Shown here in pieces: positions 7,364-16,388 of a stretch of DNA of 64,000 bases (within the stretch, counting starts at the first letter, position 1; the number at the start of each line of letters is the position of its first letter). The stretch is from Primorskyibacter aestuariivivens (GTDB lineage Bacteria; Pseudomonadota; Alphaproteobacteria; Rhodobacterales; Rhodobacteraceae). The DNA lies in assembly GCF_028023675.1 (NCBI RefSeq), contig NZ_JAQIOZ010000015.1, positions 58,078-122,077 on the forward strand. Direction: 5' to 3'. The notes under the pieces are model-generated. The model searched no databases and had not been told where the DNA came from. It saw only the letters and a list, made by a program, of their open reading frames with translations. The translations under genes were made by a program, and so were the position numbers.

Positions 7364-7698
7364 TCCGGCCTAGGCTGACGCGGGCGCTGACGCTTGAAGC
7401 AGCGCAGGACGTGCCGGACGGGGCCGGGGGCTTTGACCGCATCTGGATGCCGCTGGGGGTGCATTGGGCCGAGGTCACGGCACGCACCGGGCGGCAGGCG
7501 CGGGGTGAGGCGGGACCGGTGTCCGTCATGCCATGGCGGATCGTGCTGCGCGGGGCCCCGGTGGGCGATCCGGCGCGGCCCGAGCCGGGGCAGCGGCTTC
7601 GTGAGGGTGGCCGCGTCTGGCGCATCGAGGCGGTGGCGGAGGCTGATCCGGAGGGCCGCTACCTGACATGTTTTGCAGAAGAGGAGGTGGCGACATGA
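7360..7698 (+). CDS. GTA gene 7: head-tail adaptor / head completion protein
   Basis: A 112-residue beta-rich protein of the SPP1 gp16-like phage head-tail joining family. It has an N-terminal LEAAQDVPDGAGGFDRIW, then ALGVHWAEVTARTG-type and QRLREGGRVWRIEAV segments that match the stopper/adaptor beta-barrel pattern. It begins in the stop codon of g6 (ATGA) and ends in the start of g8 (ATGA), showing translational coupling through the connector genes. Confidence 0.82.
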   Translation: MIRPRLTRALTLEAAQDVPDGAGGFDRIWMPLGVHWAEVTARTGRQARGEAGPVSVMPWRIVLRGAPVGDPARPEPGQRLREGGRVWRIEAVAEADPEGRYLTCFAEEEVAT

Positions 7699-8105
7699 GC
7701 TATGCGGTATCCGCGGCGTTGCAGGAGGCGGTGTATCAACGCCTGTCGGGCGATGTGGCACTGGGCAACATTGTTGGTAGTGCGATCTATGACGCGATCC
7801 CGTCGGGGACCTTGCCGCCGATCTATGTGACGCTTGGGTCCGAGACGGTGCGCGACCGGTCGGACAAGACCGGGGATGGCGCGGATCATGATTTTTCCGT
7901 GTCGGTCGTGACCGGGGCGCAGGGGTTTTCGCAGGCCAAAGAGGCGGCGGCGGCGGTGAACGATGCGCTGGGCGATGCGGCATTGACCCTGAGCCGAGGG
8001 CGGCTTGTGGGGCTGTGGTTCCGCAAGGCCAAGGCCGCGCGGGATACGGGCAACGGCACGCGGCGGATCGACCTGATCTTTCGGGCGCGTGTGGAAGATA
8101 ACTGA
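7695..8105 (+). CDS. GTA gene 8: tail terminator (DUF3168)
   Basis: A 136-residue DUF3168 protein, the tail terminator ring capping the tail tube at its head-proximal end. The N-terminal ALQEAVYQRLSGD, the AIYDAIPSGTLPPIYVTLG segment and the late strand RRIDLIFRARVED are typical. It starts by ATGA overlap with g7 and is followed after 23 bases by the tail tube gene. Confidence 0.88.
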   Translation: MSYAVSAALQEAVYQRLSGDVALGNIVGSAIYDAIPSGTLPPIYVTLGSETVRDRSDKTGDGADHDFSVSVVTGAQGFSQAKEAAAAVNDALGDAALTLSRGRLVGLWFRKAKAARDTGNGTRRIDLIFRARVEDN

Positions 8106-8128
8106 AATTCTCAAACGGAGTGAATGAT

Positions 8129-8542
8129 ATGGCTGCTCAGAACGGCAAGGATCTGTTGATCAAGGTGGATGTGACCGGGGACGGACAGTTTTCGACGATG
8201 GCGGGGCTGCGCGCCAGCCGCGTGAGTTTCAACGCGGAAACGGTGGATGTGACCTCGCTCGAAAGCGCGGGGGGCTGGCGCGAATTGCTGGGCGGCGCGG
8301 GGGTGAAAAGCGCGGCGATTTCCGGCTCGGGCGTGTTCAAGGATGATGCGACGGACGAACGTGCGCGCCAGATTTTCTTTGACGGGGAAGTGCCGTCTTT
8401 TCAGGTCATTATCCCGGATTTCGGCACTGTTGAAGGCCCGTTTCAGGTGACCTCTCTGGAATATGCCGGGAGCCATAATGGCGAGGCGACCTATGAGCTT
8501 TCGCTCGCGTCTGCCGGGCAGCTGAGCTTCGTCGGCTTGTAA
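8129..8542 (+). CDS. GTA gene 9: major tail (tube) protein
   Basis: A 137-residue phage major tail protein of the TP901-1/GTA type that forms the tail tube. The N-terminal AQNGKDLLIKVD, the VTSLESAGGWRELLGGAG loop and the C-terminal YELSLASAGQLSFVGL are typical of this protein in GTA clusters. ATG 8129 is preferred over GTG 8120 on family length; the GGAG at 8117-8120 is about eight bases upstream of it. Confidence 0.9.
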   Translation: MAAQNGKDLLIKVDVTGDGQFSTMAGLRASRVSFNAETVDVTSLESAGGWRELLGGAGVKSAAISGSGVFKDDATDERARQIFFDGEVPSFQVIIPDFGTVEGPFQVTSLEYAGSHNGEATYELSLASAGQLSFVGL

Positions 8543-8543
8543 C

Positions 8544-8870
8544 ATGGCCAATCCGTGGAGGGGAGAGGTGACATTGGTCATCGACGGAGAGGCGCGTGTT
8601 CTCAAGCTGACGCTTGGGGCGTTGGCGGAGCTTGAGGAGGCGCTGGGCGAGGACACGCTGGTGGCGCTGGTCGAGCGGTTCGAGGCAGGGCGGTTTTCCA
8701 GCCGCGATGTGCTCAGGCTCATCGTGGCGGGGCTGCGCGGTGGCGGTTGGCAGGGGACTGGCAAGGACCTTGTTCAGTCCGAGATCGCGGGCGGGCCGAT
8801 GGGGGCGGCAAAGGCGGCGGCGGAGTTGCTGGCGCGGGCCTTCATGGTGCCGGACGAGGCACCATCGTGA
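8544..8870 (+). CDS. GTA gene 10: tail assembly chaperone-like protein
   Basis: A 108-residue GTA family protein in the position of tail assembly chaperones, which control tape-measure and tube assembly. It begins with a TLVIDGEARVLKLTLGALAELEEALGE-type pattern, a beta hairpin then helix shared by this group. It starts one base after the g9 stop with no obvious ribosome binding site, which suggests reinitiation or coupling. Its end overlaps g10.1 (GTGA). Confidence 0.82.
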   Translation: MANPWRGEVTLVIDGEARVLKLTLGALAELEEALGEDTLVALVERFEAGRFSSRDVLRLIVAGLRGGGWQGTGKDLVQSEIAGGPMGAAKAAAELLARAFMVPDEAPS

Positions 8871-9061
8871 GCCGCATCAACTGGCCCCGGCTGATGGGCG
8901 CGGGGCTGCGCGTGCTGGGGCTGAGACCGGCGGAGTTCTGGGCGCTGACGCCTGCGGAACTGATGCTGATGCTGGGGGTGGGCGGCGGCGATGCGCCGCT
9001 CACCCGGGACCGGCTGGATCAGTTGATCCGGGCGTTTCCGGATGAAGAGAAAGGGCAATGA
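8867..9061 (+). CDS. GTA gene 10.1: small phage tail assembly chaperone
   Basis: A 64-residue protein beginning with GTG inside the stop of g10 (GTGA). The sequence INWPRLMGAGLRVLGLRPAE followed by FWALTPAELMLML matches the short tail assembly chaperone of GTA clusters, in which the FWxLTPxE pattern is diagnostic. In phages the two chaperone pieces are often joined by frameshifting; here they are separate but overlapping genes. Confidence 0.85.
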   Translation: MSRINWPRLMGAGLRVLGLRPAEFWALTPAELMLMLGVGGGDAPLTRDRLDQLIRAFPDEEKGQ

Positions 9062-9062
9062 G

Positions 9063-9713
9063 ATGAGTGACTTGGACGGGTTGGAAGACCTTGACCTGAC
9101 GGTGGATGCGCTGGCGGAGTCGTTGGGGTCGGCGTCATCGCTGGCCGCCGGTTTCAACGCGGAATTGCAGCGCATTCACCAGACGTTTTCGGCCACGGGC
9201 AACCAGGCGCGGGATCTGAGCAAGACGCTGTCGGGCGGGCTGAAACAGGCCATCGACGGCGTGGTGCTGGACGGGATGAAACTGTCGGATGCGCTGGGAC
9301 TGGTGGGCCAGTCGATGATCAACGCGGCCTATAACGCCGCCGTGAAGCCGGTGACTGATCACTTCGGGTCACTGCTGGGCGGGTTGGTCAATTCGATCAT
9401 GCCGTTCGAGAAGGGCGGCGCGTTCAGCCAGGGCCGTGTGACGCCCTTTGCCACGGGCGGGATTGTCAGCGGTCCGGTGCAGTTTCCGATGCGGGGCGGC
9501 ATGGGGCTGATGGGCGAGGCGGGGCCGGAGGCGATCATGCCGCTGACCCGTGGCCCCGACGGCAAGCTGGGCGTGATGGCCAATGGCGGGGGCCGGGCCG
9601 TCAACGTGGTGATGAATATCCAGACGCCCGATGTGGCCGGGTTCCAGCGCTCTCAGAGCCAGATCGCGGCGCAGATGGGCCGTGTGCTCGCCCGTGGGCA
9701 GCGCAACAGGTAA
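9063..9713 (+). CDS. GTA gene 11: tail tape measure protein (short)
   Basis: A 216-residue tape measure protein. GTA tails are short, and R. capsulatus g11 is of similar size, so this is not truncated. The N-terminal half is helical. The C-terminal half has the phage tail tape-measure signature FEKGGAFSQGRVTPFATGGI and GLMGEAGPEAIMPLTRGPDG (about residues 115-175). It starts one base after the g10.1 stop. Confidence 0.9.
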   Translation: MSDLDGLEDLDLTVDALAESLGSASSLAAGFNAELQRIHQTFSATGNQARDLSKTLSGGLKQAIDGVVLDGMKLSDALGLVGQSMINAAYNAAVKPVTDHFGSLLGGLVNSIMPFEKGGAFSQGRVTPFATGGIVSGPVQFPMRGGMGLMGEAGPEAIMPLTRGPDGKLGVMANGGGRAVNVVMNIQTPDVAGFQRSQSQIAAQMGRVLARGQRNR

Positions 9714-9728
9714 GCGGAGGGGACAGAG

Positions 9729-10361
9729 ATGGGATTTCACGAGATACGGTTTCCGGCCAATCTGAGCTTTGGCTCGGTTGGGGGGCCAGAGAGGCGGACC
9801 GATGTGGTGACGCTTGCCAATGGGTTCGAGGAGCGCAACACGCCATGGGCGCAGTCGCGCAGGCGCTATGATGCGGGGCTGGGTCTGCGGTCGCTGGACG
9901 ATGTGGAGGACCTGATTTCCTTCTTCGAGGCGCGGCGCGGGCAGATGTATGGGTTTCGCTGGAAGGACTGGTCGGATTTCCGGTCCTGCAAGCCCAGCGC
10001 CGAGATTCGCTATACCGATCAGGTGATTGCTATCGGGGATGGGACCAGCGTGACCTATCCGCTGGTCAAGACCTATCGCTCGGGCGAGGCGGAATATGTA
10101 CGGCCCATCGTAAAACCGGTGGCGGGCACCGTGCGCGTGGGTGTGCAGGGGGATGAGCTTCAGGAAAGCATTCACTGGGAGGTGGATGGCGCGACGGGCG
10201 TGATCACGTTCGAGCGCCCGCCGTTGCAGGACGTGGAGATCACCGCCGGGTTCGAATTTGACGTGCCGGTGCGGTTTGACACGGACCGGATTGCCACCAG
10301 CGTCGCGTCCTTTCAGGCGGGAGAAGTGCCCAATGTGCCGGTTGTGGAGCTGCGGGTCTGA
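9729..10361 (+). CDS. GTA gene 12: distal tail protein (DUF2460)
   Basis: A 210-residue DUF2460 protein corresponding to the distal tail (Dit-like) baseplate ring. Diagnostic parts are FHEIRFPANLSFGSVGGPER, NGFEERNTPWAQSRRRYD, the RRGQMYGFRWKDWSDF segment near residues 69-85 and the final TDRIATSVASFQAGEVPNVP block. It ends in a TGATG overlap with g13. Confidence 0.92.
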   Translation: MGFHEIRFPANLSFGSVGGPERRTDVVTLANGFEERNTPWAQSRRRYDAGLGLRSLDDVEDLISFFEARRGQMYGFRWKDWSDFRSCKPSAEIRYTDQVIAIGDGTSVTYPLVKTYRSGEAEYVRPIVKPVAGTVRVGVQGDELQESIHWEVDGATGVITFERPPLQDVEITAGFEFDVPVRFDTDRIATSVASFQAGEVPNVPVVELRV

Positions 10362-11245
10362 TGGCGTTGCATGAGGGATTGAAGGCGCATCTGGCGGGCG
10401 GTCTGACGACGCTCTGCCGTGCCTGGGCGATCACCCGTGCGGATGGCACGGAGATGGGGTTTACCGATCATGATCGGGATCTGAGCTTTGAGGGGCTGGC
10501 GTTTTGCGCCGATACCGGGCTGAGCGCGATGGCGTTACAGCAGGGAACGGGGCTTGCGGTGGACAATACCGAGGCCGTGGGGGCGCTGTCGGATGCGGCG
10601 ATCACCGAGGCCGATATTCTGGCCGGGCGCTTTGACGGGGCCGGGGTACGGGCCTGGCTGGTGAACTGGGCCGACGTGGCGCAGCGGCAGCTGCTGTTTC
10701 GCGGCACGATTGGCGAGATGCGGCGCGTGGACGGCGCGTTTCAGGCCGAACTGCGCGGGCTGTCTGAGGCGCTGAACCGGCCTTTCGGGCGGGTCTATCA
10801 GGCACCTTGCACGGCGGTGCTGGGCGATGCATCCTGCAAATTCGACCTCGATCAGCCGGGCTATCACTGGGAAGGTCCGGTGCTGGCGGTGGAAGAGACC
10901 TCGACCGTGACGCTGGACGGCGATGGCGCATTTGAGCCGGGCTGGTTCCAGCGGGGGCGGCTGGAGGTGCTGAGCGGTGCGGCTCACGGGCGTTATGGCG
11001 CGATCAAGCGGGATGTGCCGGTGGCGGAGGGCCGCGAGATCGAGCTTTGGGAGCCTTTGCGCGCGCAGGTGGCCGTTGGCGATGTGGTGCGGATCACGGC
11101 GGGGTGCGACAAGCGCATGGAGACCTGTCGGCTCAAGTTCAACAACCTTTTGAATTTCCGTGGTTTCCCGGATTTGCCCGAGGATGACTGGCTGATCGTG
11201 AACCCGTCGAAATCGGGGCAAGGCACCGGCGGGAGCCGCCGATGA
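10361..11245 (+). CDS. GTA gene 13: baseplate hub protein (DUF2163)
   Basis: A 294-residue DUF2163 protein, the hub of the GTA baseplate. The N-terminal LTTLCRAWAITRADGTEMGFTDHD pattern and the C-terminal RRFNNLLNFRGFPDLPEDDW-like block are typical. Four cysteines in the C-terminal part (CTAVLGDASC near residues 148-157; CDKRMETC near 248-255) are conserved in the family, and I recall the R. capsulatus hub being reported to bind an iron-sulfur cluster; that they are its ligands is inference. It overlaps g12 by one base and g14 by four. Confidence 0.92.
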   Translation: MALHEGLKAHLAGGLTTLCRAWAITRADGTEMGFTDHDRDLSFEGLAFCADTGLSAMALQQGTGLAVDNTEAVGALSDAAITEADILAGRFDGAGVRAWLVNWADVAQRQLLFRGTIGEMRRVDGAFQAELRGLSEALNRPFGRVYQAPCTAVLGDASCKFDLDQPGYHWEGPVLAVEETSTVTLDGDGAFEPGWFQRGRLEVLSGAAHGRYGAIKRDVPVAEGREIELWEPLRAQVAVGDVVRITAGCDKRMETCRLKFNNLLNFRGFPDLPEDDWLIVNPSKSGQGTGGSRR

Positions 11246-11676
11246 GCGCGCGTATCGTAGCGGCAGCGCGGGGCTGGATCGGGACGCCCTATCTGCATCA
11301 GGCGTCGGTCGGGGGAGCCGGGTGCGATTGCCTGGGCCTGCTGCGCGGCGTGTGGCGCGAGGTGATGGGGGCGGAGCCCGAAGACGTCCCGGCGTACACG
11401 CAGGACTGGTCCGAGCCGCAGGGCGAAGAGCGGCTCTGGCGCGCGGCGATGGCGCATCTGGTCGAGAAGCCATTGGACGCGGCAGCGACGGGGGACGTAC
11501 TTCTCTTTCGCATGCGTGCGGGTGCTGTGGCCAAGCATCTGGGGTTGCAATCATGCACCGGGCCTGAGGCGCGTTTCATTCATTCCTATTCCGGTCACGG
11601 GGTTATCGAAAGCCCGCTGAGCGCGCCCTGGGCGCGGCGCATCGTGGCCCGGTTCGCATTTCCCTTGGAGGGCTAA
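11242..11676 (+). CDS. GTA gene 14: NlpC/P60 cell-wall peptidase
   Basis: A 144-residue NlpC/P60-type cysteine peptidase that opens the recipient's peptidoglycan during delivery. The catalytic cysteine is in GCDCLGLLRGVWRE (about residues 28-40), preceded by GWIGTPYLHQAS, and the catalytic His is in AKHLGLQS. It is placed between hub and megatron genes as in all GTA clusters, with ATGA coupling to g13. Confidence 0.93.
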   Translation: MSARIVAAARGWIGTPYLHQASVGGAGCDCLGLLRGVWREVMGAEPEDVPAYTQDWSEPQGEERLWRAAMAHLVEKPLDAAATGDVLLFRMRAGAVAKHLGLQSCTGPEARFIHSYSGHGVIESPLSAPWARRIVARFAFPLEG

Positions 11677-11679
11677 GAC

Positions 11680-14600
11680 ATGGCGACGATTGTACTTTCA
11701 GCAGTGGGCGCGGCGGTGGGCAGCGCCATTGGCGGCACGTTTCTTGGCCTGTCGATGACGGCGGTGGGCCGGTTCATCGGGGCCACGGCGGGGCGGGCGA
11801 TTGACCAGCGCCTGATGGGACAGGGGTCTCAGGTGATCGAAGGTGCCCGGATCGACCGGTTCCGCGTCAATCGCGCGGGTGAGGGGGCGGATATTGCCCG
11901 TGCCTATGGGCGTATGCGCATGTCGGGACACGTGATCTGGGCCAGCGAGTTTACCGAACATGTGCGCAAGAAATCCAGCGGCGGGGGCGGCGGCAAAGGC
12001 GCACCCGCGGGGCCGAAGGTGACGACCAAGAGCTATTGGTATTCGGTGAACCTTGCCATCGCGATCTGCGAGGGCGAGATCAGCAGCGTCGGGCGCATTT
12101 GGGCCGATGGGTCAGAGATTGCACCGGATGAATACAATATCCGCGTCTATACCGGGTCCGAGGACCAACTGCCCGATCCCAAGATCGAGGCCATCGAGGG
12201 CACGGGGCAGGTCCCGGCCTATCGCGGGACGGCTTATGTCGTGTTCGAGGATCTTGACCTGTCGGATTTCGGCAACCGCGTTGCGCAGTTCAGTTTCGAG
12301 GTCACGCGCCCCGTGCAGCCGGATACGCCGGGGGGGCAGAACGAGGTGCCCTATAACCTGCGCGCCGTGGCCTTGATGCCGGGAACCGGGGAATATGCGT
12401 TGGCCACCAAGCCGGTGAAATACAAGTTTGGGCCCGGCTCCGCGCGGTTGGCCAATGTCAATTCGCCGTCCGGCAAGAGCGATCTTGAGACTTCGCTCGA
12501 TCAGTTGCAGGCGGAATGCCCGAATGTGGGCGCGGCCTCGTTGATCGTAAGCTGGTTCGGCGACGATCTGCGGGCGGGACAATGCAGCCTGAAACCCAAG
12601 GTCGAGCAGAAAGACTATGACGGCCAGGGGATGAAATGGCGCGTGTCGGGGCTGCAACGGGAAGTGGCCGAGCTGGTCGCACGCGAGAGCGGCACGGACC
12701 GGCCGGTCTATGGCGGCACGCCTGCGGATGCCTCGGTTGTCGAGGCGATTCAGGAGATGAATGCGCGTGGACAGGCGGTGATGTTCTACCCCTTCATCCT
12801 GATGGAGCAGATGGCGGGCAATGGCCTGCCCGATCCGTGGAGCGATGCGGATGACCAGCCGGTGCTGCCTTGGCGCGGGCGGATCACGACCGCGAAAGCG
12901 CCCGGGCAGGCGGGGAGCACGGATGGCACGGCGGCGGCGGAGGCCGAGGTGGCGGCGTTTTTCGGCACGGCAAGCCCGGGGGATTTCGCCATTGGCAATG
13001 GGGAAGTGAGCTATTCCGGCCCGGCGGAATGGAGCTATCGGCGCTTCATCCTGCATTACGCGGCGCTGTGTGCGGCGTCGGGCGGCGTGGACAGTTTCTG
13101 CATCGGCTCGGAAATGCGGTCTCTGACGCAAATCCGTGGCGCGGGCGGCAGCTTTCCGGCGGTGGCGCAATTGGTGCAACTGGCGGCGGATGTGCGCGCG
13201 CTTTTGGGGCCGAATGTAAAGATCGGCTATGCGGCGGATTGGTCGGAATATTTCGGCTATCACCCGCAGGATGGCTCTGGCAATGTGTATTTCCATCTCG
13301 ACCCGCTGTGGAGCCATGCGGAGATCGATTTTGTCGGCATCGACAATTACATGCAGCTCTCCGATTGGCGCGAGGGCGAGGACCATGCCGATGCGGGGTT
13401 TGGCGCGATCTATAACCCCGATTACCTGCGCGGCAATGTGGCCGGGGGCGAGGGCTATGACTGGTATTACCCCAGCCCCGAGGCGCGCGCGGCACAGCGA
13501 CGGGAGCCGATCACCGATGGCGCGCATGGGGAGCCTTGGGTGTTTCGCTACAAGGACATCAAGGGATGGTGGTCGAACGCGCATCATGAGCGCATCGGCG
13601 GTGTCCGGCAGGCCAGCCCGACCGCTTGGGTGCCCGGATCGAAGCCTGTGTGGTTCACCGAATATGGCTGTGCGGCGATCGACAAGGGCACCAACCAGCC
13701 CAACAAGTTCCTTGATCCGAAATCCAGCGAAAGCGCGTTGCCACATTATTCCAATGGGCGGCGTGATGAGCTGATCCAGCGGCAGTATCTGCGCGCCTAT
13801 GCGGAATTCTGGGGCGATCCGACGAATAACCCGGTCTCGGACGAATATGGCGGGCCGATGGTGGACATGGACCGCGCCTTTGTCTGGGCCTGGGATGCGC
13901 GACCCTTCCCGTGGTTTCCGGGCAATCGGGAACTCTGGACCGATGGCGGGAATTATGCGCGCGGGCATTGGCTCAATGGCCGGGTGTCGGGCATGTCCCT
14001 GGCCGATCTGGTGGGTGAGATCTGCCGCGAGGCGGGGGTGACGGCCTTTGATGTGTCGGAGCTTTATGGCTTTGTGCGCGGTTACGTGGCCAGCGGACAG
14101 GGCGAGATGCGCGGGCTGTTGCAGCCCTTGATGCTGCGCTACGGGTTTGACGCGGTGGAGCGCGATGGCGTGTTGCGCTTTGTCATGCGCGACGGGGCGG
14201 GGGCGGTTGAGCTCGACGCCGAGCGGCTGTCGCTGCATCCCGATCTCGACGGGGTGCTGACACAGGTCCGCGCGCCGGAGGCCGAGATGGCGGGGCGCGT
14301 GCGGCTTGATTTCGTGCGGGCCGAGGGCGATTACGACGCGATCAGCGAAGAGGCGGTGCTGCCCGATGAGGCGACCCATGCGGTGTCGCGTTCGGAGATC
14401 CCACTGTCCATGACCCGGGTCGAGGGGCGGCAGACCGTGGAGCGCTGGCTGGCCGAGGCGCGGGTGGCGCGCGAGGTGGCGCGCTTTGCCCTGCCGCCCT
14501 CGCAGCTGGAGATCGGGGCGGGGGATGTGGTGTCGCTGTCCGAGGAGACAGGGCGCGCGCTCTACCGGGTGGACAGCGTGGAACTCGGCCGCGAACAGAT

Positions 14601-15615
14601 GATCGAGGCGGTGCGCATCGAACCGGAGGTCTATGACCCGGTGGAGATCGCGGACGATCCCGTGCGGCTGGACAGCTTCGTGCCGCCGGTGCCGGTGCTG
14701 CCGCTTTTCATGGACCTGCCGCTGATCACCGGGGACGAGGTGCCCCACGCGCCGCATCTGGCGTTGACGGCCAAGCCATGGCCCGGATCGGTGGCTGTCT
14801 ATGATGCGCCGCAGGACAGCAATTACGCGCTGAATGACATTTTCGCGGCGCGGGCCACGGTTGGCGTGACACAAACGCCACTGTTCCGGGCCAAACCGGG
14901 GCTGATCGACCGGCAGGCGGCGTTGCAGGTGAAGCTGACCACCGGTGCGTTGTCGTCTGTGGATGAGGCGGCGCTGTTGTCAGGGGCGAATCTGGCGGCG
15001 ATTGGCGATGGCACGCCGGGGGGCTGGGAGCTGTTCCAGTTCCGCGATGCGGTGCTGATCGACGCGGACACCTGGCTCTTGTCGCAGTGTCTGCGCGGGC
15101 AGTTGGGCACCGATGCGCTGATGCCCGAGACATGGCCGGTGGGCAGTTATTTCGTGCTGTTCGACGGGACGGCGCAGCAGATCAACCTGGCCTCGTCGGC
15201 GCGGCGTATGGCGCGGCATTACCGGATCGGCCCGGCGCGGCGCGGGATCAATGATCCGAGCTATGTGCATGAGGTGCATGCCTTTGATGGCAACGGGCTG
15301 CGGCCTCTGTCGCCGGTACATTTGACAGGGCAATGGCAGGGCAGCGATCTTCAGATCAGCTGGATACGGCGAACACGGATCGACGGCGACAGCTGGGATC
15401 TGGCCGATGTGCCGCTGGGCGAGGCGCGCGAGGAATATCTGCTGCGGGTGAGTGAAGGCACGGTGGTGAAGCGCGAGGTGACGCTGAGCACGCCGGGGTT
15501 TACCTATGACGCGGCGATGCAGGCTGCCGATGGGGTGGGTCCGGGATTCGCGGTGGAGATCGCGCAGGTTTCGGATGTCTACGGGCCGGGGCCGTTTGCC
15601 CGGTGGGTGGCCTGA
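11680..15615 (+). CDS. GTA gene 15: megatron / host-interaction tail protein with TIM-barrel-like domain
   Basis: A 1311-residue protein that forms the tail tip. The N-terminus (about 1-60) is a Gly/Ala-rich hydrophobic segment, followed by the conserved ARIDRFRVNRAGEGADIARAYGRMR-like region. A GTA TIM-barrel-like domain covers about residues 420-730 (GGVDSFCIGSEMRSLTQIRG, FHLDPLWSHAEIDFVGIDNY, VWFTEYGCAAIDKGTNQPN). A phage-tail-3-type hub domain follows and the last 300 residues are beta-rich. The length equals that of intact homologues. Its stop overlaps the next start (TGATG). Confidence 0.93.
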   Translation: MATIVLSAVGAAVGSAIGGTFLGLSMTAVGRFIGATAGRAIDQRLMGQGSQVIEGARIDRFRVNRAGEGADIARAYGRMRMSGHVIWASEFTEHVRKKSSGGGGGKGAPAGPKVTTKSYWYSVNLAIAICEGEISSVGRIWADGSEIAPDEYNIRVYTGSEDQLPDPKIEAIEGTGQVPAYRGTAYVVFEDLDLSDFGNRVAQFSFEVTRPVQPDTPGGQNEVPYNLRAVALMPGTGEYALATKPVKYKFGPGSARLANVNSPSGKSDLETSLDQLQAECPNVGAASLIVSWFGDDLRAGQCSLKPKVEQKDYDGQGMKWRVSGLQREVAELVARESGTDRPVYGGTPADASVVEAIQEMNARGQAVMFYPFILMEQMAGNGLPDPWSDADDQPVLPWRGRITTAKAPGQAGSTDGTAAAEAEVAAFFGTASPGDFAIGNGEVSYSGPAEWSYRRFILHYAALCAASGGVDSFCIGSEMRSLTQIRGAGGSFPAVAQLVQLAADVRALLGPNVKIGYAADWSEYFGYHPQDGSGNVYFHLDPLWSHAEIDFVGIDNYMQLSDWREGEDHADAGFGAIYNPDYLRGNVAGGEGYDWYYPSPEARAAQRREPITDGAHGEPWVFRYKDIKGWWSNAHHERIGGVRQASPTAWVPGSKPVWFTEYGCAAIDKGTNQPNKFLDPKSSESALPHYSNGRRDELIQRQYLRAYAEFWGDPTNNPVSDEYGGPMVDMDRAFVWAWDARPFPWFPGNRELWTDGGNYARGHWLNGRVSGMSLADLVGEICREAGVTAFDVSELYGFVRGYVASGQGEMRGLLQPLMLRYGFDAVERDGVLRFVMRDGAGAVELDAERLSLHPDLDGVLTQVRAPEAEMAGRVRLDFVRAEGDYDAISEEAVLPDEATHAVSRSEIPLSMTRVEGRQTVERWLAEARVAREVARFALPPSQLEIGAGDVVSLSEETGRALYRVDSVELGREQMIEAVRIEPEVYDPVEIADDPVRLDSFVPPVPVLPLFMDLPLITGDEVPHAPHLALTAKPWPGSVAVYDAPQDSNYALNDIFAARATVGVTQTPLFRAKPGLIDRQAALQVKLTTGALSSVDEAALLSGANLAAIGDGTPGGWELFQFRDAVLIDADTWLLSQCLRGQLGTDALMPETWPVGSYFVLFDGTAQQINLASSARRMARHYRIGPARRGINDPSYVHEVHAFDGNGLRPLSPVHLTGQWQGSDLQISWIRRTRIDGDSWDLADVPLGEAREEYLLRVSEGTVVKREVTLSTPGFTYDAAMQAADGVGPGFAVEIAQVSDVYGPGPFARWVA

Positions 15616-15944
15616 TGCGGCCCGTGGGTCATGGGGATGTGACGGCGGCGGCGCGCGCCATGCTCTGCGTGCCGCCCGTTGCCCGGGAATCCTTGTGTCG
15701 GCGGATGATCCAGGAGGCGGATTTCGCCGACCGCTTTGTCAAACGCATGGGGCGGCCGCATCGCCATTGGGGCAATGGCACGCTGATGGCGGCGGCGCGC
15801 GCGCGGCCTTTGGCGGATGAACCGCATTTGGGCGAAGAGCGCTATTGCCGCTGTCTTGAGACGGTGTTCCGGCTGCTTCTGGAGTGGCGGATGCGGCGCA
15901 GAACAGGCGATTTCTTCAAAAGAAATCGGTCCGAAATCTTTTAA
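15615..15944 (+). CDS. Conserved small protein following the GTA cluster
   Basis: About 109 residues, starting at ATG 15615 inside the stop codon of g15. I recognise it only as a small protein commonly found directly after g15 in Rhodobacterales (DUF7742-like, from memory); no function is known. The core has RPVGHGDVTAAARAMLCVPP, an acidic-basic helix and HRHWGNGTLMAAARARP. Its last codons (after RMRRRT) are translated from repeat copy B, and the stop lies inside that repeat's second hairpin, so the tail has probably been changed by the repeat. Translational coupling to g15 suggests a GTA-related role. Confidence 0.7.
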   Translation: MRPVGHGDVTAAARAMLCVPPVARESLCRRMIQEADFADRFVKRMGRPHRHWGNGTLMAAARARPLADEPHLGEERYCRCLETVFRLLLEWRMRRRTGDFFKRNRSEIF

Positions 15945-15953
15945 AGATTTCGG
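15908..15953. repeat. Dispersed double-hairpin repeat, copy B
   Basis: Hairpins CGATTTCTT/AAGAAATCG (15908-15928, loop CAA, the complement of the loop in copies A) and CCGAAATCTT/AAGATTTCGG (15931-15953, loop TTA). It overlaps the last codons of the preceding gene and lies seven bases from the stop of the convergent DksA-type gene. Confidence 0.85.
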
Positions 15954-15959
15954 ATTCTG

Positions 15960-16298
15960 CTATCCATTCGCGCAGGAAATACAGCGCGTGACGGCGGGAT
16001 CGAATTCCAGCCGTTTCAGCGCGATCTCCTCGCCGCAATCCTCGCAATAGCCGTATTCGTCGGTCTCCAGACGCGCCAGCGCCTGCGTCAGGCGCATCGC
16101 CTGCACATCTCGCCGCGCCTGCGTGGCCTTGGCCATGCTCTGGCTGAGCAACGCATCTTGACGGCTGAGCCGCCCGACCGATTGCTGGTCCAGTGTGACC
16201 ACGGACTGGCCCTCCTGTCCGCGGGCTTTTTCTTCGTCCAGACGCGCGAGCATGTCATGGATCAGCTTGGAAAACCGTTGTTTTTCCGATGTGTTCAT
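15960..16298 (-). CDS. DksA/TraR-family zinc finger protein
   Basis: A 112-residue member of the DksA/TraR family, which binds in the RNA polymerase secondary channel and changes transcription initiation. Residues 1 to about 75 are a coiled-coil-like helical region; the C-terminus has a C4 zinc finger CEDCGEEI then CISCANG (about residues 85-112). It is shorter than classical DksA (about 150) and lacks the N-terminal extension, like many secondary DksA paralogues. GGAG lies 12 bases upstream of the ATG. It is divergent from cysE and convergent with the GTA cluster, ending next to repeat copy B. Confidence 0.88.
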   Translation of the reverse strand: MNTSEKQRFSKLIHDMLARLDEEKARGQEGQSVVTLDQQSVGRLSRQDALLSQSMAKATQARRDVQAMRLTQALARLETDEYGYCEDCGEEIALKRLEFDPAVTRCISCANG

Positions 16299-16388
16299 GA
16301 TTTGCGATGGCTCCGATCACCAGAATGCGTTTGGCCTGCGCGTGCTCCGTGTTATATTCGAAGGCCAGACATGATGAATGAGGATGCC

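Noticed and set aside
12112..14874. 920-codon minus-strand frame across GTA g15
   Set aside because: Shadow frame with no domain; the sense strand encodes a full-length g15.
1..15944. Classifying the phage-like cluster as a prophage
   Set aside because: Gene order g1-g15 without integrase, repressor, replication or lysis genes, and with a short tape measure, is that of a Rhodobacterales GTA.
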